Source of the DNA: Streptomyces scabichelini
Lineage (GTDB): Bacteria; Actinomycetota; Actinomycetes; Streptomycetales; Streptomycetaceae
Length of the DNA: 64,000 nucleotides
Reading direction: 5' to 3'
Assembly (NCBI RefSeq): GCF_011045015.1
Contig: NZ_JAAKZY010000032.1
Location: 1-64,000, forward strand
The notes beneath the pieces were generated by a model. The model was not told where the DNA came from, ran no database searches, and saw only the letters and a list, made by a program, of their open reading frames with translations. Both the position numbers and the translations under genes were made by a program. Positions 16,567 through 24,973 of this stretch are shown here, piece after piece; positions within the stretch are counted from its first letter, which is position 1; each line of letters starts with the position of its first letter.

Positions 16567-17337
16567 GTGTTCGGACGTCGCAAGAAGGTCAGTGCCGCCG
16601 AGGACGCGGCGAGCGAGGCCGAGCAGGTCGACCGCGTTTCTGAGGAAGTCGACACTGAGGCGGACGACGTGGAGCAGGAGCGGGTACGGCTCGAGCCCGA
16701 GCCGCGCCCCGACGGCCCCTGGGACAGCACGGAGATCCGCGATCCGGCCGAGGGCCGGGTCGACCTGGGCGGCCTCTTCGTGCCCGGGGTCGACGGCATG
16801 GAACTGCGCGTGGAGGTCGCGGGCGACGCGATCGTCGCGGCCACGGTGGTCCTGAAGGACAGCGCCGTCCAGCTGCAGGCCTTCGCCGCCCCCAAGCGCG
16901 AGGGCATCTGGGGCGAGGTACGCGAGGAGATCGCCACCGGCATCACCCAGCAGGGCGGTGTCATCGACGAGGTCGAAGGCCCGCTGGGCTGGGAGCTGCG
17001 CGCCCAGGTGCCGGTGCAGCTGCCGGACGGGACCGGCGGCTTCCAGGTCGTGCGGTTCGTCGGTGTGGACGGTCCCCGCTGGTTCCTGCGCGGAGTGATC
17101 TCCGGACAGGGCGCGGTGCAGCCGCAGGCCGCAGGGCTGCTCGAGCAGATCTTCCGGGACACGGTGGTCGTCCGCGGTGAGGGCCCGATGGCCCCGCGCG
17201 ACCCGATCGTGCTGAAGCTGCCGGACGACGCGCAGATGGTCGCCGAGAATGTCCAGCAGGAGGAGCAGGCCGGTTCCCGCTTCTCCGGAGGCATGGGGCA
17301 GCTGCAGCGCGGACCGGAGATCACCGAGGTCCGGTAG
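16567..17337 (+). CDS. DUF3710 protein
   Basis: A 256-residue cytoplasmic protein, a DUF3710 member that follows dut in many actinobacteria (Rv2696c in M. tuberculosis). It starts VFGRRKK, then an acidic region of about 45 residues, then the conserved domain with GPWDSTEI, RVDLGGLFVPGVDGMELR, SAVQLQAFAAPKREGIW and RWFLRGVISGQGA. No catalytic motif or membrane segment is visible. GTG 16567 lies 1 bp after the dut stop, so the two are coupled. A hairpin terminator follows at 17356-17381. Confidence 0.9.
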   Translation: MFGRRKKVSAAEDAASEAEQVDRVSEEVDTEADDVEQERVRLEPEPRPDGPWDSTEIRDPAEGRVDLGGLFVPGVDGMELRVEVAGDAIVAATVVLKDSAVQLQAFAAPKREGIWGEVREEIATGITQQGGVIDEVEGPLGWELRAQVPVQLPDGTGGFQVVRFVGVDGPRWFLRGVISGQGAVQPQAAGLLEQIFRDTVVVRGEGPMAPRDPIVLKLPDDAQMVAENVQQEEQAGSRFSGGMGQLQRGPEITEVR

Positions 17338-17355
17338 ACGCGGATTCACGCCAGG

Positions 17356-17381
17356 GGCCGCACCTCCACCGGGGTGCGGCC
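17356..17381 (+). terminator. Hairpin terminator after the DUF3710 gene
   Basis: GGCCGCACC and GGTGCGGCC form a perfect 9-bp stem with an 8-nt loop, 18 bp after the stop codon. Confidence 0.7.
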
Positions 17382-17391
17382 CATTGTCGTG

Positions 17392-17466
17392 TGAGGCCCC
17401 CGGTTGTCGTGAGGCCTCCGGGCCTCTGGAGCTCCGGGCCTCTGGGCCTCTGGGCCTCCGGTCTGG
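17392..17466. repeat. GGCCTC-rich low-complexity stretch
   Basis: About 75 bp built from imperfect copies of GGGCCTCTG/GGCCTCCG, preceded by two copies of TTGTCGTG. It lies between the DUF3710 terminator and the ABC ATPase gene. It looks like slippage-generated repeat DNA. No function is seen. Confidence 0.6.
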
Positions 17467-17565
17467 CCGATACCGCTGGTCCGCCGATGCACAACCCGAG
17501 GCGCCCCATTGCCGGGCCGGGTGTCCGGTGACCATACTGGCGCCCGGCCGACGGGGGAGAGACTC

Positions 17566-18267
<702 letters not shown>

Positions 18268-18425
18268 TCGCGAAGCGCCGGAGGCAGGCGCTTCCGGCGG
18301 GCACCAGGCACGCATCAGGGTTGCGTCAAGGTCGCCTCCGGCCCCGCCTTCCGTGCCTTGGGCCGTAATGATTGGCCGTAAGGTCGACGCAGCGTATGCG
18401 CTTGTTACCGGAAGACAATGGGACC

Positions 18426-20975
18426 ATGGGACGCGGCAGGCTTCGGATCTATCTCGGCGCGGCGCCGGGCGTCGGCAAGACGTACGCGATGCTGTCCGAG
18501 GCGCATCGCCGCGTCGAGCGGGGCACGGACTGTGTCGTGGGCTTCGTGGAGCATCACGCCCGGCCGCGCACCGAGGTGATGCTGCACGGCTTGGAAGTGG
18601 TGCCGCGCCGGGAGCTGGAGTACCGGGGCTCGGTCTTCACCGAGATGGATGTGGACGCGGTGCTGGCCCGGCGCCCCCAGGTGGCCCTCGTCGACGAGCT
18701 GGCCCACACGAACGTCCCCGGTTCACGCAACGGCAAACGGTGGCAGGACGTCGAGGAACTGCTCGCGGCCGGAATCGACGTGGTCTCGACGGTCAACATC
18801 CAGCACCTGGAGTCGCTCGGTGACGTCGTCGAGTCGATAACCGGCGTACGACAGCGGGAGACCGTCCCCGACGAAGTGGTGCGCCGGGCCGACCAGATCG
18901 AGCTGGTCGACATGTCGCCGCAGGCGCTGCGTCGCCGCATGGCGCACGGCAACATCTACAAGCCGGACAAGGTCGACGCGGCCCTCTCCAACTACTTCCG
19001 TCCCGGCAACCTCACCGCCCTGCGCGAGCTGGCCCTGCTCTGGGTCGCCGACCGGGTCGACGAGTACCTCCAGCAGTACCGGGGCGAGCACGGCATCCGC
19101 TCCACCTGGCAGGCCCGCGAACGCATCGTGGTCGGGCTGACGGGTGGTCCGGAGGGCCGGACGCTGATCCGCCGCGCCGCCCGGCTCGCCGAGAAGGGCG
19201 CGGGTGGCGAGGTGCTCGCGGTCTACATCGCGCGCAGCGACGGCCTGACGTCCGCCTCGCCCAAGGAACTGGCCGTCCAGCGCACCCTCGTCGAGGACCT
19301 GGGCGGAACCTTCCACCACGTCATAGGGGACGACATCCCCTCGGCGCTGCTGGAGTTCGCGCGGGGCGTCAACGCCACGCAGATCGTGCTGGGAGTGTCC
19401 CGCCGGAAGGGATGGCAGTACGTCTTCGGGCCCGGCGTCGGCGCCACGGTCGCACGCGAGTCCGGCCCCGACCTCGACGTCCACCTCATCACGCACGACG
19501 AGGTCGGCAAGGGGCGCGGCCTGCCGGTCGCCCGGGGTGCGCGGCTCGGACGGTCCCGGATCATCTGGGGCTGGCTGACGGGCTTGGTGGGCCCGGCCCT
19601 GATGAGCCTGCTGCTGACGCACATCGAAACGGACCTCGGCCTCGCCAACGACATGCTGCTGTTCCTGACGCTGACCGTCGCGGCGGCGTTGCTCGGCGGA
19701 CTGCTCCCGGCGCTGGCCGCGGCGGCATTCGGTTCCCTGCTGCTGAACTACTTCTTCACCGAGCCGCTGCACCGGCTCACCATTGCCGACCCGAAGAAAA
19801 TCGTCGCCCTGGTGATCTTCGTGGCCGTCGCCGTGTCGGTGGCGTCGGTGGTGGACCTGGCCGCCCGGCGTACGCATCAGGCGGCCCGGCTGCGCGCCGA
19901 GTCGGAGATCCTCTCCTTCCTTGCGGGCAGCGTGCTGCGCGGCGAGACCAGTGTGGACGCCCTCCTGGAGCGGGTCCGCGAGACCTTCGGGATGGAGTCG
20001 GTGGCGCTGTTGGAGCGCGAGAGCGACGTCGAGCCCTGGACCTGCGCGGCCGGCGTCGGCCCGCATCCGCCGGTCCTGCCGGAGGACGCGGACGTGGACA
20101 TGCCGGTCGGCGACCACATGGCGCTCGCGCTGTCCGGCCGGGTGCTGCCCGCCGAGGACCGCCGGGTGCTCGCCGCGTTCGCCGCCCAGGCCGTCGTGGT
20201 CCTGGACCGCCAGCGCCTTCAGCAGGAGGCCGAGCAGGCCCGCACCTTCGCCGAGGGCAACCGCATCCGTACGGCCCTGCTGGCCGCCGTCAGCCACGAC
20301 CTGCGAACGCCCCTGGCCGCCATCAAGGCCGCCGTGTCGTCCCTGCGGTCCGACGACGTGGCCTGGTCGGAGGAGGACGAGGCCGAACTCCTGGAGGGCA
20401 TCGAGGCGGGCGCGGACCGGCTCGACCACCTGGTGGGCAATCTGCTCGACATGTCCCGGCTCCAGACCGGCACCGTCACCCCGCTGATCCGCGAGATCGA
20501 CCTCGACGAGGTGGTCCCGATGGCGCTGGGCGGCGTACCCGAGGACAGTGTCGAACTGGAGATCCCGGAGACCCTGCCGATGGTCGCCGTCGACCCGGGC
20601 CTGCTGGAGCGCTCGGTCGCCAACATCGTCGAGAACGCCGTGAAGTACAGCCCTGACGGGGAGGCGGTGCTGGTCGCCGCCAGCACGCTCGGCGACCGGG
20701 TGGAGGTGCGTGTGGTGGACCGCGGCCCAGGAGTCCCGGACGAGGCGAAGGACCGTATCTTCGCGCCCTTCCAGCGCTACGGGGATGCTCCGCGCGGCGC
20801 CGGTGTGGGCCTCGGGCTCGCGGTCGCCCGCGGCTTCGCCGAGGCCATGGGCGGCACCCTCGACGCCGAGGACACCCCCGGCGGCGGCCTCACCATGGTG
20901 CTCACCGTCCGGGCGGGTCCCTCCCGTCCCGGACGACTGGCAGAACTCGCACAACCGGAAAGGCAGGCTTCATGA
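18426..20975 (+). CDS. kdpD: Sensor histidine kinase KdpD
   Basis: An 849-residue membrane kinase. Domains in order: N-terminal KdpD domain with P-loop GAAPGVGKT (residues 11-19) and a Walker-B-like VALVDELAHTN; a Usp-like domain (about 235-355); four closely spaced TM segments of the DUF4118 module (about 385-490); a GAF-like domain; a HisKA box AAVSHDLRTPLAAIK; and a HATPase domain with VANIVENAVKYSPDG and GVGLGLAVARGFAEAMGG. In E. coli, KdpD senses K+ limitation and osmotic state and phosphorylates KdpE to induce kdpFABC. No kdpFABC genes are in this window. The ATG at 18426 lies 2 codons before the domain starts. kdpE overlaps by 4 bp. Confidence 0.93.
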   Translation: MGRGRLRIYLGAAPGVGKTYAMLSEAHRRVERGTDCVVGFVEHHARPRTEVMLHGLEVVPRRELEYRGSVFTEMDVDAVLARRPQVALVDELAHTNVPGSRNGKRWQDVEELLAAGIDVVSTVNIQHLESLGDVVESITGVRQRETVPDEVVRRADQIELVDMSPQALRRRMAHGNIYKPDKVDAALSNYFRPGNLTALRELALLWVADRVDEYLQQYRGEHGIRSTWQARERIVVGLTGGPEGRTLIRRAARLAEKGAGGEVLAVYIARSDGLTSASPKELAVQRTLVEDLGGTFHHVIGDDIPSALLEFARGVNATQIVLGVSRRKGWQYVFGPGVGATVARESGPDLDVHLITHDEVGKGRGLPVARGARLGRSRIIWGWLTGLVGPALMSLLLTHIETDLGLANDMLLFLTLTVAAALLGGLLPALAAAAFGSLLLNYFFTEPLHRLTIADPKKIVALVIFVAVAVSVASVVDLAARRTHQAARLRAESEILSFLAGSVLRGETSVDALLERVRETFGMESVALLERESDVEPWTCAAGVGPHPPVLPEDADVDMPVGDHMALALSGRVLPAEDRRVLAAFAAQAVVVLDRQRLQQEAEQARTFAEGNRIRTALLAAVSHDLRTPLAAIKAAVSSLRSDDVAWSEEDEAELLEGIEAGADRLDHLVGNLLDMSRLQTGTVTPLIREIDLDEVVPMALGGVPEDSVELEIPETLPMVAVDPGLLERSVANIVENAVKYSPDGEAVLVAASTLGDRVEVRVVDRGPGVPDEAKDRIFAPFQRYGDAPRGAGVGLGLAVARGFAEAMGGTLDAEDTPGGGLTMVLTVRAGPSRPGRLAELAQPERQAS

Positions 20976-21655
20976 CGCGCGTCCTCGTGGTCGACGACGA
21001 GCCGCAGATCACCCGGGCCCTCGTGATCAACCTCAAGGCACGCAAGTACGAGGTGGACGCGGCCCCCGACGGCACCACCGCGCTTCAGCTCGCGGCCGCC
21101 CGCCACCCCGACGTGATCGTGCTCGACCTGGGGCTGCCCGACATGGACGGCATCGAGGTGATCAAGGGACTGCGCGGCTGGACCCGCGTACCGATCCTGG
21201 TGCTGTCCGCCCGGCACTCCTCCGACGAGAAGGTCGAAGCCCTCGACGCGGGCGCCGACGACTACGTCACGAAGCCCTTCGGCATGGACGAGCTGCTCGC
21301 CCGGCTGCGGGCCGCCGTCCGCCGCGCCGAGCCCACCGGGGGCGGTGAGGACGACATGATCGTGGAGACCGAGGACTTCACGGTCGACCTGTCCGCCAAG
21401 AAGGTCAACCGGGCAGGCCGCGACATACGCCTGACCCCCACGGAGTGGCACCTCCTGGAGGTGCTGGTGCGCAACACGGGCCGCCTGGTCAGCCAGAAGC
21501 AGCTGCTCCAGGAGGTCTGGGGGCCCTCGTACGGCACCGAGACCAACTACCTGCGCGTCTACATGGCCCAGCTCCGCCGCAAGCTGGAAAGCGACCCCTC
21601 GCATCCGCGGCACTTCATCACGGAGCCGGGGATGGGGTATCGGTTCGAGAGGTGA
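20972..21655 (+). CDS. kdpE: Response regulator KdpE
   Basis: A 227-residue OmpR/PhoB-type regulator. The receiver has VDDEPQ, phospho-acceptor Asp in VIVLDLGLPDMDG and Lys in DDYVTKPFGMDEL. The winged helix ends TNYLRVYMAQLRRKLESDPS...GYRFER. Its ATG overlaps the kdpD stop (ATGA). The last 12 codons and stop are duplicated 87 bp downstream with only synonymous differences (see the repeat entry), so the true ancestral end may be the second copy. Confidence 0.93.
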   Translation: MTRVLVVDDEPQITRALVINLKARKYEVDAAPDGTTALQLAAARHPDVIVLDLGLPDMDGIEVIKGLRGWTRVPILVLSARHSSDEKVEALDAGADDYVTKPFGMDELLARLRAAVRRAEPTGGGEDDMIVETEDFTVDLSAKKVNRAGRDIRLTPTEWHLLEVLVRNTGRLVSQKQLLQEVWGPSYGTETNYLRVYMAQLRRKLESDPSHPRHFITEPGMGYRFER

Positions 21656-21736
21656 GCCGAGCGTCGGCCGGGGGTCCGGGGGGTGTCCCCCGGGGGATGC
21701 GGCATCACGGAGCCGGGGATGGGTTATCGGTTCGAG
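21616..21736 (+). repeat. 34-bp direct repeat duplicating the 3' end of kdpE
   Basis: 21616-21649 and 21703-21736 match at 33 of 34 bases, period 87 bp. Both copies read ITEPGMGYRFER followed by a stop (TGA in the first, TAG in the second), with synonymous Gly and Arg codon changes. Between them lies a G/C palindromic stretch, 21670-21696, built around CCGGGGG and CCCCCGG. Confidence 0.85.
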
Positions 21737-21801
21737 CGTTAGTTCTAGTGGGTAGGTTCAGGGGGTACATGGCTGTCAGCGGCCCCCGGTACGCTTCAGA
21801 C

Positions 21802-22200
21802 ATGGGTGCTGTTCCTCGTTCCGAAAAGCCGGCCGGCCGGTTCCGGCGGATGATCGACCGGCTCTCCTCGTCGCAGGAGGACCTGGAGTCCGAGGAGCTG
21901 CGCGAGGACACCGAGACCACCGGATGTACGCGCATCGGTGACGCACATGACCGACAGATAGTCACCGTTACTGGTACCTTGCGCACGGTCACCCTGCGCC
22001 CGAGGGCCGGTGTCCCGGCCCTGGAGGCCGAGCTGTTCGACGGTTCGGCCGCCCTGGACGTGGTGTGGCTCGGCAGGCGCTCCATCGTGGGGATCGAACC
22101 GGGGCGCAAGCTGATCGCATCGGGCCGGATCTCGATGAGCCGGGGCCGCCGGGTGCTGTTCAATCCGAAATACGAACTCAGACCCCTCGGACGGGAGTAG
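21802..22200 (+). CDS. OB-fold nucleic-acid-binding domain protein
   Basis: A 132-residue protein. It begins GAVPRSEKPAGRFRRMIDRL, continues with an acidic helix, and then forms an OB-fold of about 75 residues (RQIVTVTGTLRTVTLRPR...LEAELFDGSAALDVVWLGRR...GRKLIASGRISMSRGRRVL, read in parts). The fold suggests single-stranded nucleic acid binding. The mycobacterial counterpart (Rv2694c) sits beside a DUF3159 gene as here. ATG 21802 has no clear ribosome binding site. TACGCT at 21790-21795 would fit a -10 for a leaderless message. An ATG at 21769 after GGGGG would add 11 residues. The DUF3159 gene follows after 3 bp. Confidence 0.82.
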   Translation: MGAVPRSEKPAGRFRRMIDRLSSSQEDLESEELREDTETTGCTRIGDAHDRQIVTVTGTLRTVTLRPRAGVPALEAELFDGSAALDVVWLGRRSIVGIEPGRKLIASGRISMSRGRRVLFNPKYELRPLGRE

Positions 22201-22203
22201 CCG

Positions 22204-22968
22204 GTGACGTCGCTCGACAAGCCGACCGAAGACGCCCAACGCGATTCGCGGGCGGTGACGGAGGCCGCGCTCTTCGAGGCGTTCGGCGGTCTGCGGGGCA
22301 TGATCGAGACGGTCCTGCCGGGACTGCTCTTCGTCACGATCTACACGATCAACAAGGACCTTCACTCGGCGGCCATCGCGGCCCTCGGCGTCTCCGTGCT
22401 GCTCGTCGTGGTCCGTCTGGTCATGAAGGACACCGTCAAGCACGCCTTCAGCGGCGTCTTCGGTGTGGCCTTCGGCGTGGTCTTCGCGATGATGACCGGC
22501 AACGCCAAGGACTTCTACCTGCCGGGCATGCTCTACACCCTCGGCCTGGCCCTCGCCTACATCATCACGACGCTCGCCGGTGTCCCGCTGATCGGCCTGA
22601 TCCTCGGCCCGGTCTTCAAGGAGAACCTCTCCTGGCGCACCCGCAACCCGGGCCGCAAGAAGGCGTACGCGAAGGCGAGTTGGGCCTGGGGCCTGATCCT
22701 CCTCGCCAAGTGCGCGATCCTCTTCCCGCTGTACTGGTGGGCCGACACCACGCAGTTCGGCTGGGTCCTGATCGCGTTGAAGATCCCGCCGTTCCTCCTC
22801 GCCGTCTATCTCACCTGGGTCTTTCTGGCGAAGGCGCCCGCGCCGATCGACGTGTTCGCGGAGATGGAGGCCGCGGAGAAGGCCGAGGAGGAGCGCGAGC
22901 GCCAGCGCACGGCCGGCTCCGCGACCGGCTCCGCCGCGGAACTGGGTGCCAGGCACCGCAAGAGCTGA
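22204..22968 (+). CDS. DUF3159 integral membrane protein
   Basis: A 254-residue protein of the actinobacterial DUF3159 family. It has a charged N-terminus of about 25 residues, then about six hydrophobic segments: IETVLPGLLFVTIYTI, AALGVSVLLVVVRLV, GVFGVAFGVVFAMMTG, LYTLGLALAYIITTL, WGLILLAKCAILFPLYW and FLLAVYLTWVFLAK. A 40-residue Glu/Arg-rich tail ends the protein. Function unknown. It is coupled to the OB-fold gene (GTG 3 bp after its stop) and convergent with the TrkA pair. A counterpart (Rv2693c) lies next to ceoBC in M. tuberculosis. Confidence 0.88.
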   Translation: MTSLDKPTEDAQRDSRAVTEAALFEAFGGLRGMIETVLPGLLFVTIYTINKDLHSAAIAALGVSVLLVVVRLVMKDTVKHAFSGVFGVAFGVVFAMMTGNAKDFYLPGMLYTLGLALAYIITTLAGVPLIGLILGPVFKENLSWRTRNPGRKKAYAKASWAWGLILLAKCAILFPLYWWADTTQFGWVLIALKIPPFLLAVYLTWVFLAKAPAPIDVFAEMEAAEKAEEERERQRTAGSATGSAAELGARHRKS

Positions 22969-23023
22969 GTCCTCCCCTGGGCGCAGGGGCTGTGCGTTCG
23001 GCTCCACACTGCCGGTTCGTCGT

Positions 23024-23061
23024 GGCTGGTCGCGCAGTTCCCCGCGCCCCTTACGGGGCGC
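23024..23061. repeat. 38-bp intergenic repeat, copy 2
   Basis: Identical over 38 bp to 1435-1472, again between convergent genes (DUF3159 and TrkA), and followed 33 bp later by a separate 15-bp-stem terminator. Confidence 0.75.
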
Positions 23062-23094
23062 TGGTCGCACCCGGAGTCAGGCTCGCAGACGTAA

Positions 23095-23130
23095 GGATGG
23101 GGCGCCCGGCATGCTCCGGGCGCCCCATCC
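23095..23130. terminator. Strong bidirectional terminator between the DUF3159 and TrkA genes
   Basis: GGATGGGGCGCCCGG and its exact complement form a 15-bp stem with a 6-nt loop (CATGCT), between two convergent stops. Confidence 0.88.
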
Positions 23131-23145
23131 TCGTACGCGAGCGAA

Positions 23146-23823
23146 CTAGCCCACCGCATCCTCCCGCCGCACCGACAACAGGTCCTCCAGCTGCTCCTCG
23201 CGGGCCTGGGCCGCTACGAACAGCAGCTCGTCGCCTGCTTCCAGGGAGTCGTCGGGGGTGGGCGTCAGGACGCGGGTGCCGCGGATGATGGTGACCAGGG
23301 ACGTGTCCTCGGGCCATTCCACTTCGCCGACCTGGGTGCCGGCGAGGGCGGACTCCGGCGGGAGGGTCAGCTCGACCAGGTTGGCGTCGCCGTGGCTGAA
23401 GCGCAGCAGGCGGACCAGGTCGCCGACGCTCACCGCCTCCTCGACCAACGCCGACATCAGACGGGGGGTGGACACGGCCACGTCCACGCCCCAGGACTCG
23501 TTGAACAGCCACTCGTTCTTGGGGTTGTTGACGCGGGCGACGACGCGCGGGACGCCGTACTCGGTCTTCGCGAGCAGTGAGACGACCAGGTTGACCTTGT
23601 CGTCGCCCGTCGCGGCGATCACCACGTTGCAGCGCTGGAGCGCCGCCTCGTCCAACGAAGTGATCTCGCAGGCGTCGGCCAGCAGCCACTCCGCCTGCGG
23701 TACGCGCTCGACCGAGATGGCGGTCGGCGCCTTGTCGATCAGCAGGACCTCGTGCCCGTTCTCCAGCAGTTCGCCCGCGATCGAGCGGCCCACCGCACCG
23801 GCACCGGCAATGGCGACCCTCAT
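23146..23823 (-). CDS. TrkA-family potassium uptake regulatory protein (CeoC type)
   Basis: A 225-residue peripheral protein. The N-terminal RCK/TrkA-N Rossmann domain starts MRVAIAGAGAVGRSIAGELL, with the acidic residue of the NAD pocket in VLLIDK. The C-terminal TrkA-C domain (about 140-215) contains PEDTSLVTIIRG and EAGDELLFVA. It gates or regulates a K+ channel or transporter in response to nucleotides. Its ATG overlaps the stop of the upstream trkA paralogue by 1 bp. The pair corresponds to ceoB-ceoC of M. tuberculosis (Rv2691-Rv2692). No Trk/Ktr membrane subunit is adjacent. Confidence 0.9.
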   Translation of the reverse strand: MRVAIAGAGAVGRSIAGELLENGHEVLLIDKAPTAISVERVPQAEWLLADACEITSLDEAALQRCNVVIAATGDDKVNLVVSLLAKTEYGVPRVVARVNNPKNEWLFNESWGVDVAVSTPRLMSALVEEAVSVGDLVRLLRFSHGDANLVELTLPPESALAGTQVGEVEWPEDTSLVTIIRGTRVLTPTPDDSLEAGDELLFVAAQAREEQLEDLLSVRREDAVG

Positions 23824-24494
23824 CAGTGACCGCCCTCCTCGTCAGGGCCCTTGGCGAACGCCGCCTCGACCTTGTCCACGTCGTCCGTACGCATCATCAC
23901 GTGCACCAGGTCGCCCTCCTGCAACACCGTCTGGGAGGACGGCAGGACCGCCTCGCCCAGGCGGGTGAGGAAGGCCACGCGCACACCGGTCTCCTCCTGG
24001 AGCTTGCTGATCCGCTGCCCCACCCACTCCGTCGACGCGTGCACCTCGGCGAGCTGCACCCCGCCCGTGGGGTCGCGCCACAGCGGCTCGGCACCCGACG
24101 GCAGCAGCCGGCGCAGCATCTGGTCGGCGGTCCAGCGGACGGTGGCGACGGTCGGGATGCCCAGGCGCTGGTAGACCTCGGCGCGGCGCGGGTCGTAGAT
24201 GCGCGCCGCGACGTTCTCGATGCCGAACATCTCGCGGGCCACCCGGGCGGCGATGATGTTCGAGTTGTCCCCGCTGGAGACGGCGGCGAAGGCGCCCGCC
24301 TCCTCGATGCCCGCCTCCCGCAGGGTGTCCTGGTCGAAGCCGACACCGGTGACACGACGGCCGCCGAACCCGGAGCCCAGTCGTCGGAAGGCTGTGGGGT
24401 CCTGGTCGACCACGGCGACCGTGTGCCCCTGTTGCTCCAGGGTCTGGGCGAGAGCGGAACCCACTCTCCCGCAGCCCATGATGACGATGTGCAC
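23823..24494 (-). CDS. TrkA-family potassium uptake regulatory protein (CeoB type)
   Basis: A 223-residue RCK protein. The NAD-binding Rossmann motif is GCGRVGSALAQTL with VVDQDP, and a TrkA-C domain follows (EETGVRVAFLTRLGEAVLPS and LQEGDLVHVMM). The GTG start (24494) is in the frame VHIVIMGCGRVG. It is co-transcribed with, and overlaps, the second TrkA gene. The two may form hetero-oligomeric RCK rings. A 31-codon membrane ORF lies 140 bp upstream on the same strand. Confidence 0.9.
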   Translation of the reverse strand: MHIVIMGCGRVGSALAQTLEQQGHTVAVVDQDPTAFRRLGSGFGGRRVTGVGFDQDTLREAGIEEAGAFAAVSSGDNSNIIAARVAREMFGIENVAARIYDPRRAEVYQRLGIPTVATVRWTADQMLRRLLPSGAEPLWRDPTGGVQLAEVHASTEWVGQRISKLQEETGVRVAFLTRLGEAVLPSSQTVLQEGDLVHVMMRTDDVDKVEAAFAKGPDEEGGH

Positions 24495-24634
24495 GACCGT
24501 CCTTCCGGTGTCAGTTGTTACTGCTCATGGAGTTACTGCTCAGGCTGAACAGGGTCTCAGACCGATGCCCAAGCTACACACGCGCAGTCCGCGGAGGGCA
24601 CCCCCGTGCACGGTCGCCCGCGGTCTTCCGGCGA

Positions 24635-24730
24635 TCAGCGGCGGCTGATGCTGCGGACGCTGAGCAGCGTCAGGATGCTGAGGCCGACGAGTCCGGCGGC
24701 GGCGCCGATGAGCTCCGCGGTCGAGTGCAT
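24635..24730 (-). CDS. Small membrane protein, 31 residues
   Basis: A 31-codon ORF starting ATG with GGAGG 5 bp upstream (in TGGAGGTTCC). It begins MHSTAELIGAAAGLVGLS, continues as one hydrophobic helix of about 20 residues, and ends in the basic tail RSISRR. The layout of short polar N-terminus, single TM and positive C-terminus is typical of a genuine membrane microprotein. It is co-oriented with the TrkA pair 140 bp downstream and divergent from the APC permease, so it may be made with either system. Function unknown. Confidence 0.62.
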   Translation of the reverse strand: MHSTAELIGAAAGLVGLSILTLLSVRSISRR

Positions 24731-24973
24731 GGAACCTCCAGGTAGGGGCGATGGGGGAGCGACGTCCAGGGCGCGCTTCCAAGGCACGTCCAGGGCACGT
24801 CCAGGGCTTTGTCATATAGACATGCGGATCCCTTCGGCCGGGGAATCCTCGGCGCGCCCCGTCCCCGATTTCACTCGGAGAGCAGAGGCCGGCCGGTAAT
24901 ACCTCGGACTTGGGCGGAAGCGACAGCGGGGGAGGGTGGGCGGTCCCGCGTTCGAGCGCTTACGATCCTCAGC

